Of a DNA stretch of 64,000 nt, positions 15,795-24,908 are shown piece by piece. This DNA comes from Galactobacillus timonensis. Lineage in GTDB: Bacteria; Bacillota_I; Bacilli_A; Erysipelotrichales; Erysipelotrichaceae. The position numbers were made by a program, and so were the translations under genes. The notes beneath the pieces were generated by a model. The model had not been told where the DNA came from. It saw nothing but the letters and a program-made list of their open reading frames with translations, and made no database searches. Location: NCBI RefSeq assembly GCF_900240265.1, contig NZ_LT964739.1, positions 2,052,835 to 2,116,834 on the forward strand, read 5' to 3'. The stretch's first letter is position 1. The number at the start of each line of letters is the position of its first letter.

Positions 15795-18650
15795 ATGAAC
15801 GATAAGAAGAATACGAACAAAACGAATGAGGAAACTGAAAAAATGCCGGATGGAAAGGTACATCCGGTCACCGAAGCAGATTCTGAACATTCCGATTATA
15901 TCCGTGAAGAGGATGGGACCGTTACCAGGATCTATCACATCCGTCACGAAGATCCAGAGGTCACAAAGCAGAAGGAACAGAGGCGTTTGAAGCTGCGCCG
16001 CAAGCGGAGACGGCTTCGCATATGGACGGTGATTCTTTCGGTTCTGGTCATTTTCAATGTCGTTGTCGCTTCCTTCGGCCTTCTGATTGCCAAGCGTATG
16101 GTCGAAGATGCCCCGACCCTTGATGTGACGGATTTCATTGGTGAAGAGTCCAGCAAGATCTATGACGATGAAGGAAACCTCGTCACGGAAGTAGGCGTCT
16201 ATCTGCGCGAAAACATTACGTATGATCAGCTGCCGGAGTCGGTTGTGGATGCGTTCCTCTCCATTGAGGACAGCCGCTTCTTTACGCACAACGGTTTTGA
16301 TATTCCGCGTTTTACGATGGCGATTATTCAGAACCTCAAGACCCGCAGCTTTGGGCAGGGCGGCTCCACCTTTACGATGCAGCTGGTGAAGAACACCTAT
16401 TTTACGGTGGATTCCATGGATGCCAGCAATACCGGTACGGAGCGCACCAAGTCGATTGAATACAAGGTGCAGCAGATTTATCTCGCCATGGAGCTTGAAA
16501 AGCTGATTTCCAAGAAGGAGATTTTCCAGCTTTATCTGAACAAGCTGAACTTCGGCGGCAATATCCGCGGCATTCAGCGGGCAAGCGAATACTACTTCGG
16601 CAAGAATGTGAGTGAAATCAACCTGCCGGAGGCGGCAATGCTGGCGGGAATTGTCAACCTTCCCAACCGCTACAATCCTTACGATTATCTTGATTACGGT
16701 ACGACGCGCCGCAATGAAGTTCTCTACCAGATGCTGAACCATGGCTATATCACCGAAAGTGAATATGACCTGGCCAAGAGTGTAAAGGTCGAAGATACAC
16801 TTGTCGGCGATTCCCGTGAGGCCGCGGAAAACAGTCAGTATCAGGCGTATCTCGATGCGGTGCTTTCGGAAGCCCAGCAGATGACCGGTGAAGATCCGAC
16901 GGTCAAGGGCATGCAGATCTATACGTATCTGAACCGCACGATCCAGGAAGAGATTGAGGCGATCCAGAACGGGGAACGTTCGGATACGGTGCTGTTCCCG
17001 GACGATCTGATGCAGATCGGCATTGTCAGTATGAACAACAAGACCGGTGCGATTGTCGGCATCGGCGGCGGCCGCAATTATGATGGCGCACGTCTTCTGA
17101 ACCGGGCGACGATGAACTTCAAGCAGCCGGGCTCCAGTGTCAAGCCTGTAATTTCCTATGCGCTTGCCTTTGAGTATCTCGGCTATTCGCTGGATGAAAT
17201 TCTGATGGACAAGCCGATTACCTATCCGGGTGAGTCGCGCGTTCTGGTGGATGCGTCCGGAAACTATCTGGGCGATGTATCCATCAAGGATGCGACCGGT
17301 CTTTCGCTGAACATTCCGGCGATCCTGACGCTTGAAAAGGTGGTGGACAAGGTCGGCAAGGCCAAGGTCGCTTCCTATCTTCAGAGCATCGGCTATACAC
17401 GTGTGACGCAGGACAACTTCCATCTGTCCTTTGCGATCGGCGGCACCTGGTTTGAGACGACGCCGCTGGAAATGGCCGGCGCCCATGCGATGCTGATGAA
17501 CTATGGGGTATATAACCAGCCTCATACCATCAATAAGATCATTATGACCTCGACAGGCGAAGAGTATTATCCGGAGGGACAGAACCGCAAAGTGCTCTCG
17601 TCCGGCAGTGCATGGATGGCGGCACAGCTGATGCAGTATGTTGTCGATGGTCCGCATTTCAATTTTACGCAGCTGCTGAAGCGCGATTATCCGGTCTATG
17701 CCAAGACGGGTACGACCGACTGGGGCTCTGATGGCCTTCAGTACGGTATTCCGCAGGGTCAGATGAAGGACAAGTGGATGGTCACCAGCACCAACATGTA
17801 TACCAATGCGGTCTGGGTCGGCTATGACAAGGCCGTTGCCGGCGCGGGGACCTACTATACGAGTGCGAAGCAGAGGCTGAACATTCCAGGAAATATCAAT
17901 AAGCTTCTGCTCGATGCAGAAGACAGGGCGTCGGGCGATCCGGGAACCTATGAAGAACCGAAGGACGTCGAAGATGTGACCTATGTGTACGGTACCTATC
18001 CGCATGTGGCGGTGGAAGACTGGATGCCGGCTGGTGTTTCAATTACGTCGCAGGTATCTTCTGCCGGCCTGGAAGCGCAGCCGACGGTCTCTGTGGCTGA
18101 ATATCTGGATTATCAGGCATCGCAGCAGTCTTCGACAGGGCTGCACGCGACCTACGACGGGGCGGGAAATGTGTCCATCAACTGGTATACGGGTACCAAC
18201 AGCTGCAGCGGCGGACAGAAGGATATCTCTCTGCATGATGACTATAACGACATTGAGAAATGGGGCGCATGCATGGTGGATCTGTCGTGGCTCAACGGTT
18301 CTTCGGGCAGCGGCTTCTGGGCGAGTGTCTCCAGCAATGGCGTCGCTGTCGGCAATGTGAGTTCGGATACTTCCTCCTGGAGCGGTTACGTCGGTGATCT
18401 TTCGGCTGGAAATGTTCAGGTATGCGGCGGCTTTACGAAGGCGGACGGAACAGCTTCCGGGCAGGCATGCTCGGTTGCGGTCTATACGGATGATGTCTAT
18501 GGCTCAACAACATCAAGCTGGGGTTATTACGACGCGTCCGGCAACTATGTGGATGCGCAGCTTGACTATTCGCAATACGGCTACTGGGATGAAAACGGGA
18601 CCTGGGTCGGCTCCGGCTGGTGGGATACCAACGGTTATCACATGGGCTGA
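15795..18650 (+). CDS. Class A penicillin-binding protein (transglycosylase/transpeptidase)
   Basis: This bifunctional peptidoglycan synthase has a charged cytoplasmic N-terminus, one membrane helix (VILSVLVIFNVVVASFGLL), a GT51 domain (EDSRFFTHNG and GGSTFTMQLVKNTYF) and a penicillin-binding domain. The latter has SSVK as the SxxK nucleophile motif, SLN as SxN and KTGT as KTG. The last 190 or so residues form a Ser/Gly/Tyr/Trp-rich extracellular tail ending in GSGWWDTNGYHMG. Start choice is uncertain. ATG 15795 has GGAG 12 nt upstream; ATG 15777 (6 residues longer) is only about 5 nt from the predicted transcript start. Confidence 0.92.
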   Translation: MNDKKNTNKTNEETEKMPDGKVHPVTEADSEHSDYIREEDGTVTRIYHIRHEDPEVTKQKEQRRLKLRRKRRRLRIWTVILSVLVIFNVVVASFGLLIAKRMVEDAPTLDVTDFIGEESSKIYDDEGNLVTEVGVYLRENITYDQLPESVVDAFLSIEDSRFFTHNGFDIPRFTMAIIQNLKTRSFGQGGSTFTMQLVKNTYFTVDSMDASNTGTERTKSIEYKVQQIYLAMELEKLISKKEIFQLYLNKLNFGGNIRGIQRASEYYFGKNVSEINLPEAAMLAGIVNLPNRYNPYDYLDYGTTRRNEVLYQMLNHGYITESEYDLAKSVKVEDTLVGDSREAAENSQYQAYLDAVLSEAQQMTGEDPTVKGMQIYTYLNRTIQEEIEAIQNGERSDTVLFPDDLMQIGIVSMNNKTGAIVGIGGGRNYDGARLLNRATMNFKQPGSSVKPVISYALAFEYLGYSLDEILMDKPITYPGESRVLVDASGNYLGDVSIKDATGLSLNIPAILTLEKVVDKVGKAKVASYLQSIGYTRVTQDNFHLSFAIGGTWFETTPLEMAGAHAMLMNYGVYNQPHTINKIIMTSTGEEYYPEGQNRKVLSSGSAWMAAQLMQYVVDGPHFNFTQLLKRDYPVYAKTGTTDWGSDGLQYGIPQGQMKDKWMVTSTNMYTNAVWVGYDKAVAGAGTYYTSAKQRLNIPGNINKLLLDAEDRASGDPGTYEEPKDVEDVTYVYGTYPHVAVEDWMPAGVSITSQVSSAGLEAQPTVSVAEYLDYQASQQSSTGLHATYDGAGNVSINWYTGTNSCSGGQKDISLHDDYNDIEKWGACMVDLSWLNGSSGSGFWASVSSNGVAVGNVSSDTSSWSGYVGDLSAGNVQVCGGFTKADGTASGQACSVAVYTDDVYGSTTSSWGYYDASGNYVDAQLDYSQYGYWDENGTWVGSGWWDTNGYHMG

Positions 18651-18693
18651 GCCGCAGCCGTCAGCTTCGAAAACAGAACAACAGGCATTAAGA

Positions 18694-18725
18694 AAACGCG
18701 GAGCAATGAGTTCCGCGTTTTTATC
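18694..18725. terminator. Bidirectional terminator between PBP and degV
   Basis: AAACGCGGA (18694-18702) and TCCGCGTTT (18712-18720) form a 9-bp stem with a 9-nt loop. T-rich sequence follows on the plus strand and AAAA precedes on the other side, so it can serve both convergent genes. Confidence 0.8.
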
Positions 18726-18747
18726 GTATTGGAATGAAATGATGGAA

Positions 18748-19596
18748 TCACTGCTTACGGAAGTACTGGAGACAGAGACTGCCGATTCCAACATGGACAG
18801 CAACGGGGCTGCAGAGAGGAAGAATTTCCATCTCTGCTTTCGGGAACATTTCCTGTGCCTGATGGTAGAACGTCTCGGCAAGATCGATCGCATTGACATG
18901 CGTAATCGTCAGATGCCAGTTCTCATCGAGATTGGCTTCCTTCATGTGCTCCAGAACACGTTTCATGGCCCGGCGCATAGAGATCACCTTATCGTAGGTA
19001 TCGATTTTTCCCGCCGTTTCCCGGTTCAGATGCAGAATCGGCGTAATGCGCAGCAGCGTAGCCATGCGGGCGGCCGATGCGGTGAGACGTCCGCTTCTCG
19101 CCAGGTGCATCAGATCGCCGGGAATCACAATCGTCTCACAGGAAGAGATGATGTTTTCGGCGCTGACGCTGACTTCCATGGGAGAGTGTCCTTCTTCATT
19201 GAGCTGCTTGATGCGGTGGATCAGATAGTTTTCCACGGATGCCGTTGTATAGGTATCAAAGGAAAGAAACTGCAGACCGAGATCGGCCGCAATGGCATTC
19301 ATCGTCGAAATTGTTCCTGAAAGGCCGTTGCAGATGGGAACGGCAACGATCATCTCCACACCCTGCGCCTTGAGATTCTCAAACAGATCCGTGATCAGGC
19401 CAGGGCTCGGCTGCGAGGTTGTCATGACCTTTTTCTGTTCAAGCAGGGAAATTATGGAACTCTGAGAAATGGTTTCCAGATCCTGATAGGAATTGGATCC
19501 TTCCATGATCTGCAGCGGCAGAGAATAGATACCGTCCGCCGCCTGCTCATCAATGCTGCGGCCGCTGCCGCTGTCTGTCACATACGCTATTTTCAT
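18748..19596 (-). CDS. DegV family fatty-acid-binding protein
   Basis: The 282-residue protein shows the DegV fold: N-terminal VTDSGSG, the lipid-binding region TSQPSPGLITDLFENL, and C-terminal motifs VIPGDLMHLARSGRLT and ITPILHLN. DegV/FakB proteins bind fatty acids and can present them to the FakA kinase for phosphorylation, feeding phospholipid synthesis. No fakA is in the window. It is divergent from dnaE, with an AAGGA ribosome site before the ATG. It has its own strand and terminator, so it is monocistronic. Confidence 0.9.
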   Translation of the reverse strand: MKIAYVTDSGSGRSIDEQAADGIYSLPLQIMEGSNSYQDLETISQSSIISLLEQKKVMTTSQPSPGLITDLFENLKAQGVEMIVAVPICNGLSGTISTMNAIAADLGLQFLSFDTYTTASVENYLIHRIKQLNEEGHSPMEVSVSAENIISSCETIVIPGDLMHLARSGRLTASAARMATLLRITPILHLNRETAGKIDTYDKVISMRRAMKRVLEHMKEANLDENWHLTITHVNAIDLAETFYHQAQEMFPKAEMEILPLCSPVAVHVGIGSLCLQYFRKQ

Positions 19597-19657
19597 GTTG
19601 TTCCTTCTTGTCTTAATTTTAGACTTGCCGCATGAAAAATGGAAATAAAATGTACTG

Positions 19658-19677
19658 TGCTAGAATCTGTGTATATG
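19658..19677 (+). promoter_or_regulatory. Extended -10 promoter giving a probable leaderless dnaE mRNA
   Basis: TGC-TAGAAT (19658-19666) lies 8 nt before the ATG at 19675. There is no Shine-Dalgarno sequence between them. Confidence 0.55.
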
Positions 19678-22600
19678 TCAGTGCATTTGTTTGTCCGCAG
19701 CTGCTACTCATTGCTCGACAGTACTGTACGCATCGAAGAACTTGTCCATCTTGCCAAAGCCATGGAATATCATTCGCTGGCTTTAACGGACCACAATGTT
19801 CTCTATGGTTTGCCGGCTTTTGAAGCTGCCTGCAGAAAAGAAGGGATCAAGCCGATCTTCGGCATGGAAACGGATGTCTTGATTGAAGATAAGACCGTTC
19901 CTTTCCTTGTGCTTGCCGAAACCAGAACCGGCTATCAGAATCTGATCGAGCTTTCTTCACTGCTCAATGATGGAAACCACGTCCACGGCATATCGCTGCA
20001 GGAGCTTTCCTCCCGCAGCCTCGGCCTGATCATCATTGCCTATGGCGAAGGGGGATGGGCCGATTCGCAGCTCATTCATACGGATCGTGAAGAAGCCTAC
20101 CGTAAATTCGCCTTTCTCAAGCAGGCAATACCGGACCTGATTGCGGCCGTTTCCTATCAGGAGTCCAGCATGTGGGTAGAGCGCAACAATTTTCTGAAGC
20201 AGATCTGCCGCTCGCTTCACATTCCGACCGCTGCGGTTCATAAGATCTACTATCTGCAGCCGAAGGACGATGAAACCTACCGCATCGTAACCGGCATCCG
20301 CCGCCAGACGACCCTGAAGGATCCCAACCTCACGGTTTTATCGGGCCGGTATTTTCTTGATCCGAAAACATTCGCCAGCCTCTATGACGAAGAGGATCTG
20401 GCGATGACCGATGAAATTGCAGACCGCTGTCAGGCGGATCTTACGCTTCCCAAAACCAGTCTGCCGGCATTTCCGGTGCCGGATGGCCTGCGCAGTGATC
20501 AGTATCTGACGCAGCTTTGTCTTGCCGGTCTAAAGAAGCGGCTGAACGGGAAGGAAGATCCTGCCTATACGGCACGTCTTCATCAGGAACTGGATGTCAT
20601 CATCCGCATGCACTTTTCAGATTATTTTCTGATCGTGTGGGACTTTATCCGCTATGCCCGCTCGCGGGGAATCTATGTCGGTCCGGGCCGGGGCAGTGCG
20701 TGCGGCTCCCTGGTTGCGTATTGTCTGGGCATTACGATGATTGATCCGTTAAAATACGGCCTGCTCTTTGAGCGGTTTCTGAATCCGGAGCGTATATCGA
20801 TGCCGGATATTGATACCGATATTCCGGACAACCGGCGCAAAGATGTGATTGATTACGTTTATCAGAAATACGGAGCGGATCACATTCTCAATATTGTCGC
20901 CTTTGGTACCTTCGGCGCGCGTCAGGCCATTGTTGATACGGCCCGGGTCAATGGTCTATTGCCCAGGGATTATGAAACACTGATGCGTGCCATCCCCCGT
21001 TCTGGCAAGGCTACACTCAAGGAGGCCGTTGCTGCCACTCCGCATCTGCAGACGCTGCTGCAGGCGGAGGGAAAATACAGAAATCTTGTACAGATGGCAA
21101 TGCGGCTGGAGGGACTGCCGAGAAATCTAACGATTCATCCGGCAGGCATCGTCATGAGCAGCGAGCCGGTGAACCGTCTTCTGCCTACGGCGGCCGTCAA
21201 TCCGGGCATGCGCACTTCACAGTATGAGGCGAAGTATCTGGAAGCCCGCGGCTTTATCAAGATGGATTTTCTGGGGCTGCGCAATCTGACGATGATTGAT
21301 GACGTTGCCAGGATGATTCAGAAGCGCAATCCGAAGTTTCAGATTCTGAAGATTCCTCTGAACGATCCGCATACCTATGCAGTGTTTCAGCGGGCCGATA
21401 CGCTTGGCATCTTTCAGTTTGAATCCAACGGGATGAAGAATCTGCTCAAGAAGATGAAGCCTTCTTCCTATAACGATATTGTGGCGGCGCTGGCGCTGTA
21501 CCGGCCGGCATCGGCAGGCAATATTGACCAGTATCTTGTGGCAAGAGCCCATCCCGAGCGTATTCACTATCTTCTTCCCCAACTGGAGCCGGTGCTGAAG
21601 GATACGTACGGCGTCATGATCTATCAGGAACAGACGATGATGACGGCGCGGATCTGTGCAGGCTTTTCTCTTGGAAAGGCGGATCTGCTGCGTAAGGCAA
21701 TATCCAAAAAGGACCCCAGGACGATGGCCGGGCTGAAGGAGGATTTCGTTCTTGGCTGTCGAAAGAACCGGATCAAAGAGGAAACGATCACTGAGCTTTG
21801 GGATCTGATTGAAAAATTCGGCGGCTATGGCTTCAATAAGTCGCATGCGGTTGCCTATGCGCTGCTTGCGTATCAGACGGCATGGCTGAAGGCCAATGCG
21901 CCGCTCGACTTCTATTGTTCGCTGCTGGACAGTGTGGCAGGAGATACGGGGAAGACGGCACAGTACATTGATGAATGCCGCCGGCGCGGGATTTCCGTGA
22001 AATACCCGTCGGTCGTCTTTTCCGGCGTCCACTATTCCTGTGAAGATGGTTCGATCCGCATTGCCCTGTCGGCGATCAAGGGGATGGGAACCCATCAGGC
22101 ACAGCAGATTGTCGAAGAACGTGAGAAGCGGCCGTTCTCCGGCTACTTTGATTTTGTGGCACGGATGGAACTGGCCAGGATGCCGCGCAGCGTTCTTGAG
22201 TCGCTGATTGATGCGGGAGCCCTGGATGATTTCAGGGAAACCCGTACGACGATGAAATCAGCGCTGGAGGAGGCGGTCAACTATGCGGATCTGGTCCAGG
22301 TGGAAAGAAACGGGCAGCTGACGCTGGATCTGAATCTGATTTCGCAGCCGGTTCTGGAGCCGAAGGAAGATCAGCCGGAGGCGCTGGTGGAGGCAGAGCG
22401 CAATGCGCTCGGCTTTACCCTGGGGCCGCACCCGATCATTGAGATGCGAAGGCGTCTGAAGATCAATCGTCCCTCGCTGATCGCGCTGCAGATGAGCCCG
22501 GGCTATGGCTATGGTTTCGGCTTTGTCAGCAGTGTCCGTCTTCATCGCACCAAACGTGGCCAGATGATGGCCTATCTGACGCTGAATGATGAGACGGCCG

Positions 22601-22737
22601 ACTTTGATCTGACCGTGATGCCGCGGCTGTACAGTCAATACGCTTCCTCCATTGCAAAGGGTGTGTATCTGCTGTTTGAGGGGACGGTAAAAGACGACGG
22701 GTCCTGTATCGCGGAGCGGCTTGAGGTGGTAAAGTAA
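19675..22737 (+). CDS. dnaE: DNA polymerase III alpha subunit, DnaE type
   Basis: The 1020-residue replicative polymerase has a PHP domain (residues 1 to about 200), the polymerase palm with GPGRGSACGSLVAYCLG and the catalytic Asp cluster PDIDTDIPDNRR, fingers (KMDFLGLRNLT), a helix-hairpin-helix (AIKGMGTHQAQQIVEE) and a C-terminal OB fold. It is shorter than E. coli DnaE and nearer the Firmicute DnaE type. The PHP N-terminus reads HLFVRSCYSLL where active PHP domains have HxHxH, so the metal site looks degenerate. The start at 19675 is chosen because the upstream in-frame ATG at 19639 lies before the -10 box. The response regulator gene follows after 25 bp. Confidence 0.93.
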   Translation: MSVHLFVRSCYSLLDSTVRIEELVHLAKAMEYHSLALTDHNVLYGLPAFEAACRKEGIKPIFGMETDVLIEDKTVPFLVLAETRTGYQNLIELSSLLNDGNHVHGISLQELSSRSLGLIIIAYGEGGWADSQLIHTDREEAYRKFAFLKQAIPDLIAAVSYQESSMWVERNNFLKQICRSLHIPTAAVHKIYYLQPKDDETYRIVTGIRRQTTLKDPNLTVLSGRYFLDPKTFASLYDEEDLAMTDEIADRCQADLTLPKTSLPAFPVPDGLRSDQYLTQLCLAGLKKRLNGKEDPAYTARLHQELDVIIRMHFSDYFLIVWDFIRYARSRGIYVGPGRGSACGSLVAYCLGITMIDPLKYGLLFERFLNPERISMPDIDTDIPDNRRKDVIDYVYQKYGADHILNIVAFGTFGARQAIVDTARVNGLLPRDYETLMRAIPRSGKATLKEAVAATPHLQTLLQAEGKYRNLVQMAMRLEGLPRNLTIHPAGIVMSSEPVNRLLPTAAVNPGMRTSQYEAKYLEARGFIKMDFLGLRNLTMIDDVARMIQKRNPKFQILKIPLNDPHTYAVFQRADTLGIFQFESNGMKNLLKKMKPSSYNDIVAALALYRPASAGNIDQYLVARAHPERIHYLLPQLEPVLKDTYGVMIYQEQTMMTARICAGFSLGKADLLRKAISKKDPRTMAGLKEDFVLGCRKNRIKEETITELWDLIEKFGGYGFNKSHAVAYALLAYQTAWLKANAPLDFYCSLLDSVAGDTGKTAQYIDECRRRGISVKYPSVVFSGVHYSCEDGSIRIALSAIKGMGTHQAQQIVEEREKRPFSGYFDFVARMELARMPRSVLESLIDAGALDDFRETRTTMKSALEEAVNYADLVQVERNGQLTLDLNLISQPVLEPKEDQPEALVEAERNALGFTLGPHPIIEMRRRLKINRPSLIALQMSPGYGYGFGFVSSVRLHRTKRGQMMAYLTLNDETADFDLTVMPRLYSQYASSIAKGVYLLFEGTVKDDGSCIAERLEVVK

Positions 22738-22762
22738 ATTCCAAAAGAGGAGGGAAACAGGC

Positions 22763-23431
22763 ATGGTCCGACTTCTGATTGTTGATGATGAAGTGAATAT
22801 CCGGCAGGTTGTCTGCGAGTATGCGCGGCTCAACGATTATGAAATCGATGAGGCGGAGGACGGGATGCAGGCGATTGAGCTGGTCAGGAAAAATGATTAT
22901 GACTGCGTGATTCTGGATGTCATGATGCCGAAGCTGGACGGCTTTACGGCCTGCAAGCAGATCAAGAAGATCAAGAATGTTCCGGTGATCATGCTCAGTG
23001 CCCGTCACGAGGAATACGATAAGCTGTACGGCTTTGAGCTTGGCGTGGATGATTATGTCGTCAAGCCGTTTTCGCCCAAGGAGCTGATGGCGCGCGTCAA
23101 GGTGATCCTGGAGCGGACGCATCGTTCGGAAAACCGGCAGCTGACCTTTGACAATGGCGGACTGGTCATTGATGCCGGCGGCCGTACGGTCAAGGTTGAT
23201 GGCCAGAATGTCGATCTGACGCCGAAGGAGATGGATCTGCTTCTGTATATGGTGGATCATCAGAACATCGCGCTTTCCCGTACAAAGCTGCTGGAAGACG
23301 TTTGGAACTATGATTATTTCGGCGATTACCGGACAGTGGATGCGCATATCAAGATGCTGCGGCAGTCGCTTGGGCCGTATAAGAATCACATTGTGACAGT
23401 ACGCGGAATGGGGTACAAGTTTGAAAATTGA
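22763..23431 (+). CDS. OmpR/PhoB-family response regulator
   Basis: The 222-residue regulator has a receiver domain (VDDEVNIRQV, phosphoacceptor Asp in CVILDVMMPKLDG, switch Lys in DDYVVKPFSPKE) and a winged-helix DNA-binding domain (VDLTPKEMDLLLYMV, RTVDAHIKMLRQSLG, VRGMGYKFEN). The start follows GAGGAGGGAAACAGGC. It overlaps its kinase gene by 11 bp. Target genes are not evident. A decayed relative of this system lies at 42390-42824. Confidence 0.93.
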   Translation: MVRLLIVDDEVNIRQVVCEYARLNDYEIDEAEDGMQAIELVRKNDYDCVILDVMMPKLDGFTACKQIKKIKNVPVIMLSARHEEYDKLYGFELGVDDYVVKPFSPKELMARVKVILERTHRSENRQLTFDNGGLVIDAGGRTVKVDGQNVDLTPKEMDLLLYMVDHQNIALSRTKLLEDVWNYDYFGDYRTVDAHIKMLRQSLGPYKNHIVTVRGMGYKFEN

Positions 23432-24908
23432 TCGGCACGGGATACGGTTTCAGCTGTGGCTGGTATTTCTGCTGTTTGCGGTGATGATCGTCGGCATTCT
23501 CGGCGTTCTGCAGACGGCGCTGGTACAGCCGTATTACCGCAACAGCAAAATCCAGTCGGTGCAGCAGGTCTCAAATGCGATTACACAGGACCTGCTTTTA
23601 AACGCGGCCGATGAAAAGGCGGTATCGGATGCGCTGCAGATCAGCGTTGAAAACAGCGTCTGCGTCCAGGTTTACAACGATCAGGACCGTCTCGTCTATG
23701 AAACAGACAGCCTGGGATCCGCCTGCGCCTTTCATGCCCCGAGCAAGGTGAGCTCGGATGCCTCGCTCAATGTCCGCAATCCACAGCAGTTAAAAACGAT
23801 GCTCGATGAGCAGACGGGATCGGGGAGTGTTCTTCTGACCAATACGCAGACGAGTCAGGAGATGATCATCTATGGTCAGACGGTGCATGCGACGCTTGCC
23901 AATTACTACATCTATGTCAATTCACCGCTGGAGCCGGTGGATTCGATCATCAATTTCTTTTCACAGCAGTATTTTCTTTACATGGGCATTGTTGTCGTTG
24001 TGGCGTCCGTCGTCTCTTTGATCCTGTCCAATACGATCAGCCGGCCGATCAGGGCGATGCAGGCGCAGGCCAATAAGCTTGCTTCGGCGGATTACAGCGC
24101 CTCCTTCGAAGGCGGAAACTACACCGAAACAAAGGATCTTGCCACGACACTGAACGGGGCGGCGGAAAAGCTGGGGAAGATCAATGAGCTGCGCAAGGAT
24201 CTGATTGCCAATGTGTCACATGATATTAAGACGCCGTTGACCAGCATCAAGGCATATGCGGAAATGATCCGCGATATTTCGGGAGACAATCCCGAAAAGC
24301 GCCAGCAGCATCTGAATGTCATTCTTTCGGAAGCGGACTACATGAATCATCTGGTGACGGATATGAGCGAGCTGGCCAAGCTGCAGTCGGGCAATTTCAT
24401 CCTGCATCCGGTGAACTTTGACATCGTGGAGAAGATCAATGACCTCTGTGACTACAACGATGCGCAGGTGAAGGAGGGCGGACTGACGGTGATCCGCGAT
24501 CTTCCAAACGAACTGATTGTCTATGCCGATGAAGTGAAGATTACGCAGGTCATCAATAACTTCTTTACCAATGCAATCAAGCACACGCCGCCGGGCAAAA
24601 CCATTACGCTGCGCGCCTATCGCAAGGAAGACGAAGAGACGGCGCGGGTGGAAGTGATTGATGAGGGCGAAGGCATTTCGCCGGAAGAGCTGCCGTATAT
24701 ATGGGACCGCTATCAGAAGTCGTCGCGTTCCTTCTCACGTTCCATGACATCAACCGGTCTTGGGCTTTCCATTGCCAAGGGTATTCTGGGCGCGCACCAT
24801 GCGAAGTTCGGCGTCATCTCGAAGGTCAATGAAGGTTCGACATTCTGGTTTGAACTGCAGCCGCCGCAGGAGCCGGAAGATATGGAAGAGGAAAATGAAG
24901 AAGAGTGA
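23421..24908 (+). CDS. Sensor histidine kinase
   Basis: The 495-residue membrane kinase starts with TTG (GGGG ribosome-like site) inside the regulator gene. A first helix (LWLVFLLFAVMIVGILGVL) precedes an extracellular sensor of about 145 residues, then a second helix (YMGIVVVVASVVSLIL), a HAMP domain (SRPIRAMQAQANKLA), the HisKA box SHDIKTPLTS with the phospho-His, and a HATPase domain (NFFTNAIKHT, DEGEGISPEELPYIW, GLGLSIAKGI). The C-terminus is acidic (EPEDMEEENEEE). It pairs with the upstream regulator. The signal is unknown. Confidence 0.93.
   Translation: MKIDRHGIRFQLWLVFLLFAVMIVGILGVLQTALVQPYYRNSKIQSVQQVSNAITQDLLLNAADEKAVSDALQISVENSVCVQVYNDQDRLVYETDSLGSACAFHAPSKVSSDASLNVRNPQQLKTMLDEQTGSGSVLLTNTQTSQEMIIYGQTVHATLANYYIYVNSPLEPVDSIINFFSQQYFLYMGIVVVVASVVSLILSNTISRPIRAMQAQANKLASADYSASFEGGNYTETKDLATTLNGAAEKLGKINELRKDLIANVSHDIKTPLTSIKAYAEMIRDISGDNPEKRQQHLNVILSEADYMNHLVTDMSELAKLQSGNFILHPVNFDIVEKINDLCDYNDAQVKEGGLTVIRDLPNELIVYADEVKITQVINNFFTNAIKHTPPGKTITLRAYRKEDEETARVEVIDEGEGISPEELPYIWDRYQKSSRSFSRSMTSTGLGLSIAKGILGAHHAKFGVISKVNEGSTFWFELQPPQEPEDMEEENEEE

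Noticed and set aside
15759..18005. 748-codon minus-strand frame opposite the PBP gene
   Set aside because: Shadow frame of a strong GC-rich coding region; no motifs, and the plus-strand PBP is certain.
24760..24894. Longer methyltransferase start
   Set aside because: The extra residues are Arg/Ser-rich shadow sequence of the histidine kinase; the family begins near 24895.
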